NCBI GenBank assembly: GCA_029948255.1
Contig: JALIZF010001815.1
Span: 752,001 to 816,000, forward strand
Direction of reading: 5' to 3'
Source: Telmatactis stephensoni
Lineage: Eukaryota; Cnidaria; Anthozoa; Actiniaria; Isophelliidae
Length of the DNA: 64,000 bases
Shown here: positions 43,901 through 55,146 of the stretch, piece after piece
How positions within the stretch are numbered: the stretch's first letter is position 1
How the letters are laid out: each line of letters begins with the position of its first letter
Made by a program: the position numbers and the translations under genes
The notes under the pieces: model-generated
What the model was told of the DNA's origin: nothing
Seen by the model: only the letters and a program-made list of their open reading frames with translations
Database searches by the model: none

Positions 43901-46900
43901 ACAGGCATTTCAACTTCGTTATCTTAATTCCTAAACAGTATACACTTGTTTACAAATCGATTGTTGATCATATTGTCCCGATTCGAAAAAGGGTATTGGC
44001 ATTTGCAAACCACAATCTGAGTTTGGGGTAAAAATAGCATAAATTCACATATAGTACGAATGATAATAATAATCTACAGTGAAAAGCACCTGTAGCCACC
44101 AACTTTTATACTGACATCCTCCCTTAAGGGTAATTTATAGATCAGAGACAAGATAAGCATATATAATTACTCAGTGTTTATTAGATTACATTACATTATA
44201 TAAATTACATTATATATCCGGTGCTCATAATCTTAGGCTTCATATTCTACCATTCGATCTAACAAGTAGATGTTGAGTGGAATGCTAAAACAGAAAGAGG
44301 AACTATAATTCCACAAAAACAACCGAATCATCTTTTTCTCCTGAATGGTACCAGATATTTTTAGTCATTTATAGGTACATTTGGTTATTTTTATAACAGA
44401 CGCCAGTCACTGACCCAGAAATTGGCAATCTATATTTTTTCAATAGGGTCTGAACAGGAATTATAGTGGAGAATGTAGATAATTGACTTTCAAGGCACCA
44501 AATTTCTAAGAGCTACTTAACTAGCTACTTAACTTGTAGGAAAATATTACATTACATTTGGGCTAATTCTTGTGTTTTTCGTGTTCGCAGGGATACAAAA
44601 GAAACAAAAAGTTATCCCTGCTGCTCCCTTAATTCATGAAAACGGGCTCCAACATTTCAGTTTGTTATGAAGGAAAAAAAATTGTAAAGTAAAGTTTGTC
44701 AAGCGTATATATCTAAGTAATATATATGCCGCCAGGATCGACTTCAATTTTGAAATTCTAGTCTATTGAAATGCAAGAATGATTTTCAAGCAAGATAGGG
44801 ATGTATGGAATAGTTCTTCATAGATTTTATTTTCTTTTTTGGCTAATTTAATCCCTACTTCTAAAGTCTGGATGTTCTTTGTCGAGTTCCTGATCTAAAC
44901 TGCTTTTTACCATTTAGTCACTCTAAAGCCAGTCACTATTGAATACACCCAAAGGTTCTATTCTTATATTAATATCTCTCAAAAGTCTGCGGATGTTCTT
45001 TGTCGAGTTCCTGATCTAAACTGCTTTTTACCATTTAGTCACTCTAAATCCAGTCACTATTGAATACACTCAAAGGTTCTTTTCTTATATTAACATCTCT
45101 CACAGGTCTTATTCTTATATTAATCTCTCTCCTAAAAGGTTCTATTCTTATACATTAATATCTCTCAAAGGTTCTATCAATATTTTTAACGATCAACAGC
45201 TCAACCGCAAGAAAAATATCACTAGCCCAAAGCTCTGAATTCCTAATAACTGAGTAGACTTCTTTAATTTTTTAGCATTTAATCACTCTCAAGACAACCA
45301 GTAATTGATAAATTACCATTCTTTATGGGTTCAGATATTGTTTTTAGCAACACCTTAACCGCGACAAAAATATCACCCCACGCTACACGTTCATGACGTC
45401 AAGAAACAAAAAGATTAATAGTAACTTACCATTTTTGTACAACGACACTATAAGAGAAAAAGAACTTGCGTGCCCTGGCATGTCGTGCGGCTCAATGTAC
45501 ACGTTAACCATTCCATTCGTAGCTTTCAATATTTCTTTGTATATTTGAATGAGTCGCTCGGCTAGACTTTGTATTCATTTGGTGGTCCCCTGTTTGATCA
45601 GGGGGTCGCTCAATCGAGATCAGTAAAACTGAAGTATTTCTAGGCTCTGTTATATGAAGGTGCTCGTTGTCCTTGATATAGCTGGGATAAATCTTTTTAG
45701 CATTCTCAGGGAAAATAATATCCCGGCCGCTTCCAGGAACAACACGACTTCATATGAGCGTCTTGATGGGATTAACAATCAACCGTCACATTTTTTTAAC
45801 GTCGACCATCAAATTCAAAGAAAAAAAAACGTTGGCCTACAATTTAACAGTAGAGCGTCTAATGCCGAAATTTTTACCCGACAACCGTCGTAAAAGAAAT
45901 TTCAACCAAAGCTACTGGTCCATTCATCCCCCCCTCTCATAAAAACAAGATCTCTTCTGTCGGCAAATGAGATTAATTTGTCGTGTCGTCACCATTTCCG
46001 TCTTTAGCTGTTTGACGGGATTGTATAAAAGGCTTCCGAAAATTAGTTTAACCAGTCCATGGACTAAAGGTGAAAGCCGGTAATACAGCTTTGTAATTAC
46101 TTCTCGATTGATTGTGGTTTTGCAATAAAACCGAAAAATTTTGTCTCTAAAGTTTACGGTCTATCTTGGGTGCAATATCTTCCAGTAGTGCAACTATTCG
46201 GATTATGTAAGTTTATGATTGGATTGTCACTCGGAAATGCGTTAGTTATTCGGATTATCTTTCCTATTGTTTGATATATTACGATAAATAGAACTAATCA
46301 TAATAATTATATAAATCAATATTAATAATATAAATAGATAATTATAATGATTATATACACTTATGTATCATTTTTATAGTTTTTAAAGTTATACAATTTT
46401 CAAAGACATATTTATCTTATATTTATGAGGGCCACAAGTTTATTAGCAAACGCTATTGAGTGTTACCCTCGTTTAAATATAGTGTTCATCACACTTCATT
46501 TTAAAGTAAATGCCAAAAACAACATATAAATTTGGTCAATTTTGGAATGTAAATGAGAGCGGTGCGGTTAAGCCTTCTCATGCGATCACTAATCATCCAC
46601 TTTTACTGTTTTACAGTTCTGCTTCTATCCTCTTTTACCAGATTCACATCAGCATTGATTTTGTATATATATCAGCTATAAGCAAGATTTCAAATTAAGT
46701 ACAATATTTTTCTTTATCGAACATGATCGTCTGTAGGGACTTCATGCATTTGGTCGTTAGATGAAAATTGAAACTTCTCAGTTTTGGATGATTCCTTTAA
46801 AACCATGTTGTTAAATCACAAGAAAAAAGCAATAGTGAATGCGGTAGAAAGAAAGAAAGAAGTTAATTTGTGAGCATTATACTTTCAAAAAACATCGAAA

Positions 46901-47939
46901 ACATCATGGTTTTTTTTAACTCTATCACTCTGCTCAAGTTAGCAATTGACGGCCATGTCGCTTAGAGATTCCAATATCAGTGTTTTGCCAAACACCTTTG
47001 TCGGGGAGGCAAATAAGTTGTTGATAAATTGTTTAAAATATATATTTGTATATCAAGAGTGCAGACTGCACGTTGGAATAAAAACAAAGGAGTAGATCTA
47101 TAGATATTAGATGTTAGATCTGTACTAAGTGGTGCAAAGCTGATGTAGGATTAAATCCATTGTCCTCGCAGCAGTCATTCAACGTGCTCGTTCTTCTTGA
47201 AATCGGAATATCACGTAGTGCCAAATGATGCAGTTTAGTATATAACTATATCACATACACGTCAAATAGTATTGTTGCACGGTTATAGCGCGTACGACGA
47301 CGATTAGGGGAAAATATGCGCACTAGCTCTAATAAAAGACAGTGATGATTATGATAAATATCATCACCTATTATGCTCTCTCACTTCTTACATGGTATTG
47401 TGAAGGTATTTGACAGATCTGATCTCTCGCTGCATGCTTATCAGTTGCATAACGTAACAAAATAAATCATATATTAACTTTTTGCTTTTTCCTAAAAAGG
47501 TATTTCCATGAGGTTTCAAAACTATGTGAGTTATGTGCCTTTTGATATTGCACTATTGCATATCGATAAACTACAAACTTTTTCAATTAATCGTTGTTTA
47601 TAATATTGTGAATTGACCAGTCTTACCTTCATGCTGCCTAAGTGCCTCATTACTTCGACATCGCCACTGTTTGTTTTGCATTGTAATAGTTCCCCTCATT
47701 GGAGGACAGTGACACTTGCATGGGTTGTTGGGAGATCGTTCAAAACCACCATAGACCCCACATTTGTTCCCTTGTCTAATATCTGTACATTTGGAACGTT
47801 GTATGTTAAATCGATCCTTGTGGTATACGTCCTTCTTGTTGACTTTCCGTATTATGACCAAATCGCAATTTACAACAAGAAAATGCATTGTCCAACCCAA
47901 GATGAATGTCCAACACGTGTAATAGCGTAACCACCTCAT
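37991..47939 (-). CDS. R3: single-pass Cys-rich membrane protein, basic stalk, short tyrosine tail (7 exons)
   Basis: Exons on the minus strand are 47939-47627, 41341-41109, 40229-40121, 40015-39822, 39454-39330, 38520-38486 and 38178-37991. They sum to 1197 bases (398 residues), and all junction phases match R1/R2. Exon 1 gives a signal peptide (FILGWTMHFLVVNC) and CKCHCPP...QWRCRSNEALR. Exons 2-3 give GCGFYF...SGC...YLSCNGLW and LYLNCASFGGNPCLLIKMRG. Exon 4 is basic (YKYSKKARKKNKKFAR), not Ser/Thr-rich. Exon 5 is the transmembrane helix (MTLILTFSAVFLGLVVLGLA). The 35-base exon 6 (SYKGKHIFKRK) was chosen by phase and charge. The tail has SIYESEKG and SYSNLPS. Intron 1 is 6.3 kb and carries a fold-back element, so linking exon 1 to exon 2 is the weakest step. 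Confidence 0.65.
38812..38942. repeat. Inverted repeat with TAGGAAATATCTAGGAAA ends
   Basis: TAGGAAATATCTAGGAAA on the left and TTTCCTAGATATTTCCTA on the right are exact complements about 95 bases apart. Both are next to TTGCATTTTCC in the same direction. It is a small MITE-like palindrome in R3 intron 5. Confidence 0.55.
39590..39780. repeat. (AATC)n and (CCTT)n microsatellites
   Basis: AATC/AATT repeats at about 39590-39650 and CCTT repeats at about 39737-39772, in R3 intron 4. Confidence 0.8.
40340..41095. repeat. Intronic block shared with R4 (R3 intron 2 copy)
   Basis: Shares ordered segments with 60680-61250 on the same strand: AAGGATTTTCT.AACATTT, CTTTCTGGAATGTCTGCCAA, AAGCAAGCAT.CAAAAATGTG, and AGGAGCACGA near the end. 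Extra sequence at about 40800-41015 is absent from the R4 copy. Confidence 0.7.
41827..43133. mobile_element. Fold-back element with arms of about 490 bp and a 7-bp target duplication
   Basis: The left arm 41827-42319 and right arm 42649-43133 are near-perfect complements, starting CAAGGGCACTAGAACC and ending GGTTCTAGTGCCCTTG. One 8-base indel and a few mismatches are visible. The loop (42320-42648) is unique. ATGTGAC flanks both sides (41820-41826 and 43134-43140). No transposase is seen. The open frame at 42428-42754 runs from loop into arm and is not supported as a gene. Confidence 0.8.
44866..45110. repeat. Two tandem units of about 121 bp
   Basis: GATGTTCTTTGTCGAGTTCC occurs at 44871 and 44992, and the units match almost throughout, ending in TTCTTATATTAA.ATCTCTC. 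Shorter partial units with the TTCTTATA/ATCTCTC motif continue to about 45175. In R3 intron 1. Confidence 0.8.
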
Positions 47940-49046
47940 TGCATGTATAATTTCCAGAGTAAAATGTTCGTGTTTTGGCTTCTTGTGAGTTCAAAATTTC
48001 CTTCACGCATCAGCAACCTCTCACGATGCGCTACAGGCTAGCATATCAACCATTCCTTTAGTGTGAGCTAAAGAAAATAGAACCACGTTCTTTCGTAATC
48101 TTTAGCTGATAACAAGCAAGAAATAGATCCTCCTTTATATACAAACCGTCGTATGATCTTTCTACGCCACTGTGCAGTATTCAGTTGCTTAATGTCTCGT
48201 CAATAGGTCACAACGTCTATGTGACAGTAGTGCATTAATTGAGTTGACGAACAGCTTGAAACAAGAAATAAAACACTGCCTTATCGACCAGTTCGTACTG
48301 CTTAACTCCTCTGTACTTTGGTGAACTTGTTAAAGACGCCCTTGTACAGTGGATAACAGACGATACCTGTAGACAGTAAATCGCATGAATTAAAACAACA
48401 AAGATTGGACAAATACTTGTAGAGCTGTCTTCCAAGCCGGTAATGACGTTGTTTACCATTTGCCCATAATATAAATTTGCATAAACACATTTAGACCTTC
48501 TATTTACGTGAGACTGATATGATCAACTGAACCTGCCATTCAAACTTGACAAAGCGTGGATACTCACTTTGTAGAACGAATGAAGATGACCGATAACCTT
48601 GGGTATGTTAACTGGGTTGTGTTAATGAGAATTTAATTAGCTAGGAAGAGTACGAATGTAATAAAAGAAAAAGACTTTGAAAGGAGTCATTAAGACGTAT
48701 GCTACTGTCCTTATAATCGAGCAAATCCTACTATTATGCAAAATACAATCACTTAACTTGTTGTTATATTTTCTTATTGGTTGCACTTTGGTTGACAATA
48801 GATGTCATCTGCCTGACAAGATTTAGGGCCTTGTCTTATTATTAAGGCTAATTGCTAATAAGCTAAAAATAAAGCACTTCAATTAAATCATGAAAGACAA
48901 ATAACAGGTATACAAAAAGTTTACGAAGTTTACGAAGAGCAAAATGAAGAGCTGTTCAAGAGAAGACATAGAAGTAAGATAGATAAACAAATATGGGGAT
49001 AGATACAAACAAACAAACACACACACGAAAGTAAGGAAGGAAAGGA

Positions 49047-49082
<36 letters not shown>

Positions 49083-49555
49083 AAAAAAGAAGGAAAGAAA
49101 GGTAGGAAGGAAGGAAGGAAGGAAGAGAGGGAGGGAGGGAGGGAGGGAGGGAGGGAGGGAGGGAGGGAGGGAGGGAAGGAAGGAAGGAAGGAAGCTAGGA
49201 AGAAGGCAAGCAAGCAAGCAAGAACATCCTACAGTTACTATAACTTATAATGCAGGTGAAAGAGGCATCATTTTGAAACGTGAAAGGGTTTTTGATATTG
49301 GCTCTCAAAATGAAATATAGAAAGGACTTTCCCCTGACTTTCGCTTAAAAATTTAATATAGAAGAGAAAAGGACATCTAGGTGGAGCGTTCTCATAAAAC
49401 TTTAATTTCCCGGGCGTATTCGACAATGTGCACCTATCATAATTATTAATTATTATTATTATTATATATCATAATTATTATATATATGATTATTTGTTTA
49501 CTTTTAGTTTGTTTTCATTGATTATTTTAGTGGAATACCTGTAAATTAACCCATG
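47940..49555. other. Region upstream of R3, left of the retrotransposon
   Basis: Presumed R3 promoter and upstream sequence, then unassigned AT-rich DNA and a purine microsatellite. Short minus-strand frames at 48235-48490 have no recognisable features. Confidence 0.5.
49040..49222. repeat. (GAAA)n-(GGAA)n-(GGGA)n compound microsatellite
   Basis: Pure purine tetranucleotide runs change unit from GAAA to GGAA to GGGA and back to GGAA, then CAAG. Minus-strand SerPheLeuPro frames here are artefacts. Confidence 0.9.
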
Positions 49556-49559
49556 GTTA

Positions 49560-49799
49560 TGTCGGAAATGAGTTTCAATAATATATGCAAACATAGTATT
49601 ATGTTCCAGTTAAACATTACATGTATTAGCCAATCAAATGATTTAGAAGTGACAGCTTGAAGTTAGTGACCCGTGACTGGGGATGAACATTAGTTAGTTA
49701 GGAGATTTCAAGAGTTGTGTAAGCATATAAACTACTGTGTGATTAAAACCCCTTGTGACCTGTTGCGGACAATCAGCTTTACATTTAGCATTCGCAACA
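49560..49799 (+). repeat. 5' LTR of the BEL/Pao element
   Basis: 240 bases. It contains CATATAAAC (about 49723-49731), a candidate TATA box, and ATTAAA at 49742, a candidate polyadenylation signal. Assignment of these signals is by position only. Confidence 0.9.
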
Positions 49800-49801
49800 T
49801 T

Positions 49802-49819
49802 TGGCGACCACGCCAGGAC
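49802..49819 (+). promoter_or_regulatory. Primer binding site
   Basis: TGGCGACCACGCCAGGAC begins two bases after the 5' LTR and starts with TGG, the complement of a tRNA CCA end. The first 11 bases fit the 3' end of some arginine tRNAs; the exact tRNA is not established. Confidence 0.65.
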
Positions 49820-49828
49820 ACTGGAGCT

Positions 49829-52800
49829 ATGGAAGAGAAGTTAAACGTGAAACTCAAGCTTTTGGAATTGACACGAGGCAAAACAAAAGGAGTCATTGAA
49901 ACAGGGAATGTCGACAAAATCAAGAGACAAAAGGATCTTATTGAAGGAGTTTTAAAAGCCGTAGAACTTCTTAAGATTGAAGTGGAGGAGCAGAAGCTAA
50001 GTAGCGGTGAGTCAATGGAAACTATAGAAGAATGGGGGCAACAAATCGACGAGAAAATCGCCCTTGGTGACGAAGGTATGTCAATACTGTCTAAAGGTAT
50101 TAAAGAAATTGAAGCTCGCGAAGAAAACGAGAAACTCGAAAAGCAAGAAATGCTAAGCGCCCGAAAGCGTGAGGATGAATTGAAGTTCCAAATGGAAATG
50201 CAAGCCAAACTTGGAGAGCCAACGAATGTTAACAAATTGTCTAACGAGAAACCTCGTGTAAAATTACCTAAGTTAACAATCACGCCTTATGATGGGAAAT
50301 TGGAGAACTGGCTATCGTTTTGGAACAAATTCGAGGCTGAAGTTGATTCTGTTAGCATGCCAGCGATTACAAAATTCGCTTATCTAAAGGAAATGGTGGA
50401 GCCGAAAGTCTTGAGTGCTATAGATGGACTTCCTTTCTCCACGGAAGGATATGAAAGAGCGAAGAACATACTAAAATCTAACTACGGTAAGACGAGTGAA
50501 ATTATTAATGCTTACGTCGAAAACATCCAATCATTGCCTGTTATTAATGGATCACAGCCAGCAAAAATTCACCAATTCTGCAAGACACTGACATTTAATG
50601 TTCAATCTTTGGAAACTCTTGGAAAAACTACAGAGTGCTGGGCTTTAGTGCGTGGTGTCCTCGACAAATTGCCAGGAATCAAAGCTGATTTAGTAAAAGG
50701 AAAACCAGATTGGCAGTCTTGGGGTTTCTCCCAGCTATTATCTGCATTGCGTGAGTGGACAGAGATACACCCTGAGACACTTGTTACAACACCAAGACCT
50801 ACAGAAAAACCAGCCCGTCAGCAGAGAAGTTTCCAAGCGCAGGAATATACACCCTCATGCGTGTATTGTGAGCAGTCAACGCATAAGTCTGTGGAATGTA
50901 CAAAGTTGAAGACAAGTGAGGAGAGAAAGAAATTCTTGAGTGAGCATAAAAGGTGTTTTAATTGCACTGGAACCAAGCATCAGGCAGCGAAATGCAGGAG
51001 CCGTGGAAATTGTGGAAAGTGTCAAGGGCGTCATCATACATCTATCTGTGATAAAACCCAGCAAAGATCAGCTGATGGCGCTGCAATGACCGCGGTAAGT
51101 GAAAAAGTTTGTCATCCTGTTGTAATTGTTAGAGTCAATGGAGTGAAGTGTCGTGCACTCTTGGATACGGGGTCAACAAGCACCTATATATCAGCTTTTC
51201 TTGTGGATATGCTAAAAATTAAGCCCAAAGAGACACTCACTCGCAGTATTAAGACCATTGTGGGTCAAGTTACTAAGCGTGTAGAGACTTATGATGTTAA
51301 GATTAGCGACAATGATGAAAAATGTGTACTTCCGGTTTCTGCAACAAAAGTTGAACGAAGGGAACTGTTGTCGCTAGATAATCCAAATTACCCAGAGCTT
51401 TTAGGAAGATACGAATACCTCAAAGGTATAAATATGGAAGAAACATCTACCAAACCTGTTCTCCCAATACATGTTATTCTCGGAGCCAACGAGTACACAA
51501 AGATTAAAATGGCTGGTTACCAGAGAGCTGGAAAGATGGGGGAGCCTGTAGCTGAGCAAACAAGGTTCGGGTGGAAAATCATGACGACAGGCGCTGAAGC
51601 TGACTTGGAAAGCATGTTTCTCACTCAAACCGCCATTGGAGACTACGAGGAGCTGTGTCGCTTGGACGTGCTTGGGTTGGAAGACAGACCAACAGGAGAC
51701 CAGAATGTGGTGCATGAAGAGTTTATCGAGCAACTTAAGCGAAGCACGGAAGGCTGGTACGAAACTGGACTTCCCTGGAAGGGAGATCACCCTCCTTTAC
51801 CAGATAACAAGGCAGGAAGTCTGAAACGACTGGAAAGTTTGGTGGCAAAACTTAAGCGAAATGGAAACCTTGAAGCCTACAACGACATCATAAGTGAGCA
51901 GCTCGAGAAAGGAATTATAGAGCCTGCTGATGAACCTGCCAAAGGTAAGGAATTTTATATTCCTCACAAACTTGTAATTAGAGAAAACGTTGAATCAACG
52001 AAGTTACGAATTGTGTATGACGCCTCTGCAAAAGCGAGCGCAAATGCGCCATCACTGAATGACTGTCTGGACATAGGACCACCATTACAAAACCAATTGT
52101 GGAAGGTTTTGGTGCGTTCCAGATTCCACGCAGTAGCTATAATCGGAGATATGAAGAAAGCATTCCTCCAAGTGCGCATCCGCGAACAGGATAGGGATGC
52201 CTTGCGCTTCCACTGGATCGACATAGAAAACCCTGGTGTTGTGAAAACGTACCGGTTTACACGAGCGTTATTTGGTTTGGGGCCATCACCCTTTCTGCTT
52301 GCGGGAGTGGTGCAACAGCATCTGAGTACCAGTCGCCACGAAGCGCCTAAGTGTGTTAACGAGATTGAGCGTGGGCTGTATGTTGATGATCTTTTGCTGG
52401 GAGGCAACACAGTGGAGGAAGCTCGTGAGATGAAGCAAACGGCGACGGAAATATTTGGAAAGGCTCACTTCGAGCTGCATAAATGGAATTCTAACGTCGG
52501 TGAGCTGGAGTGTGATCAAGATAATGACTCTGTGCAACAAGTGAGTAACTCTCTCCAGCAGTCACAAGTAAGTGAAAACTCTGTTACTTATGCTAAAGAA
52601 CAGCTTGGTGTAAGAACCGGAGAATCCAAGATTCTTGGGTTAGATTGGGACAAACAGAGTGATACATTAGCTGTAAAGTTTCCTAAGGAAGAAACTCAGC
52701 CTACCAAGAGGGGGATACTAAGCAAAGTTTCTAAAGTGTATGACCCTCTTGGTTTGGTTTCACCCCTCACCCTGCAAGGGAAACTCCTATACAGTGAAGC

Positions 52801-55027
52801 GTGCAAAGAAAAATGTGCATGGGATGCAAAACTTCCTGATGACTTATTAAAGAAATGGAGTAAATGGGAGAAGGGCCTTCCTGTTCATGTTGAAGTACCT
52901 AGAGCTCTTGTAAACGTTGCCCAACCTATTAAGGACATTGCGCTCCATGTTTTTGGAGATGCAAGTGGTCATGGAGTAGCTGCGGCTGTTTACGCTGTGG
53001 TGAAGCAAGAATCAACCATCAGTCAAGGGCTTGTAGGGGCACGTGCGCGCCTAGCTAAACAAGGGCTTACAATACCACGTTTAGAACTCGTTGCAGGTCA
53101 TATGGCAGTCAACTTGTTAACCAACGTCCAGAATGCACTTGACGGGCTACCAGTGGTGTCTTTGAACGCATGGCTCGACAGTACCGTTGCACTTCACTGG
53201 ATATCTGGCAGTGGCGAGTACAAGCAATTCGTGGGAAATCGTGTGCGTAAGATCAAAGAGCACGACAAAGTCGTCTGGAGACACGTTCCAACACATGACA
53301 ATCCTGCTGATCTAGGTAGCCGCGGTGGACCTGTAGACAAAGACAAGCAACTATGGTGGAAGGGACCTGACTGGCTCAGCGACCCATCAGCATGGCCACC
53401 AGATATCATCACCTCGCCCACAGTTGAGTCCGAAGCAGAGAAGAAGACTGCAACACATGTAGCCGCCTTGGCCAAGCAAGAGCTTGATGAGTTTGATCAA
53501 CTTCTCCAAAGGCAGACATTATGGCGCACGTTTAGAGTTGGCGCTTGGATGTACAGGTTCATACATAATGCGAGACAACAACGAGAGAACAGGATAACGG
53601 GTCCATTAAAGACCGAAGAAATAGAAAAGCAAAGAACCATTTGGGAGAAGAAGGTCCAGAAACAGTGTTCAGGAAACGAAAAGTTCAAAAGGGAGCAAAC
53701 TCAGCTGAATCTACAACCTAACAGCGACGGAGTGTTATTGTGCCATGGAAGAATTCAGGGAGAATATCCTGTCTACATACCAGACAGCTCTGCTCTCGCT
53801 GAAAAGCTAGTAGAAGACGCCCACAAGAATACTCTACATGGGGGAGTAGGCCTCACCATGGCCAAAGTGCGTGAGAGATATTGGATTCCTCGTCTTCGAA
53901 GATTGGTGAAGCGAACCGTGAAGATGTGTGCTGGATGTAAAAGGTTTCAAGCTGTGGCCTTCTCGAATCCTCCTGTCGGCCCACTGCCGAGGGACAGAAC
54001 TGAAGGGAGTACTCCCTTTGAAGTAGTCGGGGTTGATTATGCAGGCCCTATTGAGTACAAAGTATCTCAAAAGAAAACAGGTAAAGCATATGTCTTATTG
54101 TATACATGCAGCTTAACACGTGCTGTACATTTGGAGTTACTCCCAACGCTGGAGACCCAAGACTTCATGAAAAGTTTCAAAGCTTTTGTAGCAAGAAGAG
54201 GTCGCCCAAAGAAGATCTATTCAGATAACGCGAGCACCTTCGTGGGAGCGGCTAAATTGTTACGCACAATAATGAACGACGAGAAGTTCAACGACTTGCT
54301 GGCGAAGAATAGTATTGTCTGGCAGTTCAATTTAAGTCGAGCCCCATGGTGGGGAGGCCAGTTTGAACGACTGGTGGGGCTGATGAAGCGTTCTCTTCGA
54401 AAGTCTATTGGCCGGGGACTCCTTAAGTGGAAGGAACTAGAGGAAGTACTTCTAGATGTCGAGATTGCACTGAACGGAAGACCATTAAGTTACGTCGAGG
54501 ATGATGTCCAGCTACCAATCCTAACTCCAAACACACTGTTGTATGCACAGACCAACATCGTCCCAGAGCTATCTACTCATCACGTGGAAGACGACTATCT
54601 GAGAAAACGAGCAAAGTACTTACAGCGTTGTAAACAGGTGCTGTGGAATCGCTGGACGTCGGAATATGTGCGTGGACTACGAGAACGTCACAACATGAAG
54701 AACAACAGCAAAACAGTCGTGCTTAGTAGAGGAGATGTGGTGGTAATTAGAGGAGATGACAAGGACCGAAATAAGTGGAAGATAGGAATCGTGGAAGACC
54801 TTATCGTCGGACGTGACGGCGTACTGCGTGCTGCCAAGCTACGAAGTGGCAGAGGAATACTGGAGCGGGCGGTACAACAGTTGTACCCTTTGGAACTCTC
54901 ATGTGATCGAGAAAATCGCAACACTGAAGTACAACTCAACCCACAGGCGCAAGTGTTCAGACCACGAAGAGATGCTGCTGTGGCTGCTAGACTACGCATC
55001 CAAGATGATGCAGACGATGAAAACTGA
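49829..55027 (+). CDS. BEL/Pao Gag-Pol polyprotein
   Basis: The frame is 1732 residues from the first ATG after the primer site (MEEKLNVKLK). An in-frame start further upstream lies inside the LTR and is less likely. Approximate order: coiled-coil-rich Gag-like region 1-330; two zinc-knuckle-like CCHC/CXXC clusters near residues 344-395; retropepsin motif LLDTGST near 445; Pao-type linker; reverse transcriptase with YVDD near 851; RNase H with FGDASG near 1046; integrase HHCC zinc finger near 1330-1370 and the D,D,E core (VDYAGP near 1402, SDNAS near 1465, E near 1514). The frame shows no stop or frameshift, so the element may still be active. Gag and Pol are fused in one frame, as is common in this group. 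The protein makes the DNA copy of the element and inserts it. Confidence 0.93.
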   Translation: MEEKLNVKLKLLELTRGKTKGVIETGNVDKIKRQKDLIEGVLKAVELLKIEVEEQKLSSGESMETIEEWGQQIDEKIALGDEGMSILSKGIKEIEAREENEKLEKQEMLSARKREDELKFQMEMQAKLGEPTNVNKLSNEKPRVKLPKLTITPYDGKLENWLSFWNKFEAEVDSVSMPAITKFAYLKEMVEPKVLSAIDGLPFSTEGYERAKNILKSNYGKTSEIINAYVENIQSLPVINGSQPAKIHQFCKTLTFNVQSLETLGKTTECWALVRGVLDKLPGIKADLVKGKPDWQSWGFSQLLSALREWTEIHPETLVTTPRPTEKPARQQRSFQAQEYTPSCVYCEQSTHKSVECTKLKTSEERKKFLSEHKRCFNCTGTKHQAAKCRSRGNCGKCQGRHHTSICDKTQQRSADGAAMTAVSEKVCHPVVIVRVNGVKCRALLDTGSTSTYISAFLVDMLKIKPKETLTRSIKTIVGQVTKRVETYDVKISDNDEKCVLPVSATKVERRELLSLDNPNYPELLGRYEYLKGINMEETSTKPVLPIHVILGANEYTKIKMAGYQRAGKMGEPVAEQTRFGWKIMTTGAEADLESMFLTQTAIGDYEELCRLDVLGLEDRPTGDQNVVHEEFIEQLKRSTEGWYETGLPWKGDHPPLPDNKAGSLKRLESLVAKLKRNGNLEAYNDIISEQLEKGIIEPADEPAKGKEFYIPHKLVIRENVESTKLRIVYDASAKASANAPSLNDCLDIGPPLQNQLWKVLVRSRFHAVAIIGDMKKAFLQVRIREQDRDALRFHWIDIENPGVVKTYRFTRALFGLGPSPFLLAGVVQQHLSTSRHEAPKCVNEIERGLYVDDLLLGGNTVEEAREMKQTATEIFGKAHFELHKWNSNVGELECDQDNDSVQQVSNSLQQSQVSENSVTYAKEQLGVRTGESKILGLDWDKQSDTLAVKFPKEETQPTKRGILSKVSKVYDPLGLVSPLTLQGKLLYSEACKEKCAWDAKLPDDLLKKWSKWEKGLPVHVEVPRALVNVAQPIKDIALHVFGDASGHGVAAAVYAVVKQESTISQGLVGARARLAKQGLTIPRLELVAGHMAVNLLTNVQNALDGLPVVSLNAWLDSTVALHWISGSGEYKQFVGNRVRKIKEHDKVVWRHVPTHDNPADLGSRGGPVDKDKQLWWKGPDWLSDPSAWPPDIITSPTVESEAEKKTATHVAALAKQELDEFDQLLQRQTLWRTFRVGAWMYRFIHNARQQRENRITGPLKTEEIEKQRTIWEKKVQKQCSGNEKFKREQTQLNLQPNSDGVLLCHGRIQGEYPVYIPDSSALAEKLVEDAHKNTLHGGVGLTMAKVRERYWIPRLRRLVKRTVKMCAGCKRFQAVAFSNPPVGPLPRDRTEGSTPFEVVGVDYAGPIEYKVSQKKTGKAYVLLYTCSLTRAVHLELLPTLETQDFMKSFKAFVARRGRPKKIYSDNASTFVGAAKLLRTIMNDEKFNDLLAKNSIVWQFNLSRAPWWGGQFERLVGLMKRSLRKSIGRGLLKWKELEEVLLDVEIALNGRPLSYVEDDVQLPILTPNTLLYAQTNIVPELSTHHVEDDYLRKRAKYLQRCKQVLWNRWTSEYVRGLRERHNMKNNSKTVVLSRGDVVVIRGDDKDRNKWKIGIVEDLIVGRDGVLRAAKLRSGRGILERAVQQLYPLELSCDRENRNTEVQLNPQAQVFRPRRDAAVAARLRIQDDADDEN

Positions 55028-55136
55028 ACACTAGTATAACCATATATATAGCTAAGAAACATTTAATTTTTTTGTATTCTGAACAATTTTTTATGAACAT
55101 TTATTGATTCGGTGTTCATCCACCTTCGGTGATGAA

Positions 55137-55146
55137 CAGGGGAGTG
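55137..55146 (+). other. Polypurine tract candidate
   Basis: AGGGGAGTG-type purine run immediately before the 3' LTR, the expected position for plus-strand DNA priming. Confidence 0.6.

Noticed and set aside
47627..47939. R3 exon 1 as the start of a separate gene
   Set aside because: No other phase-1 exon 2 was seen between it and 41341; joining to R3 is kept, with the long intron noted as the weak point.
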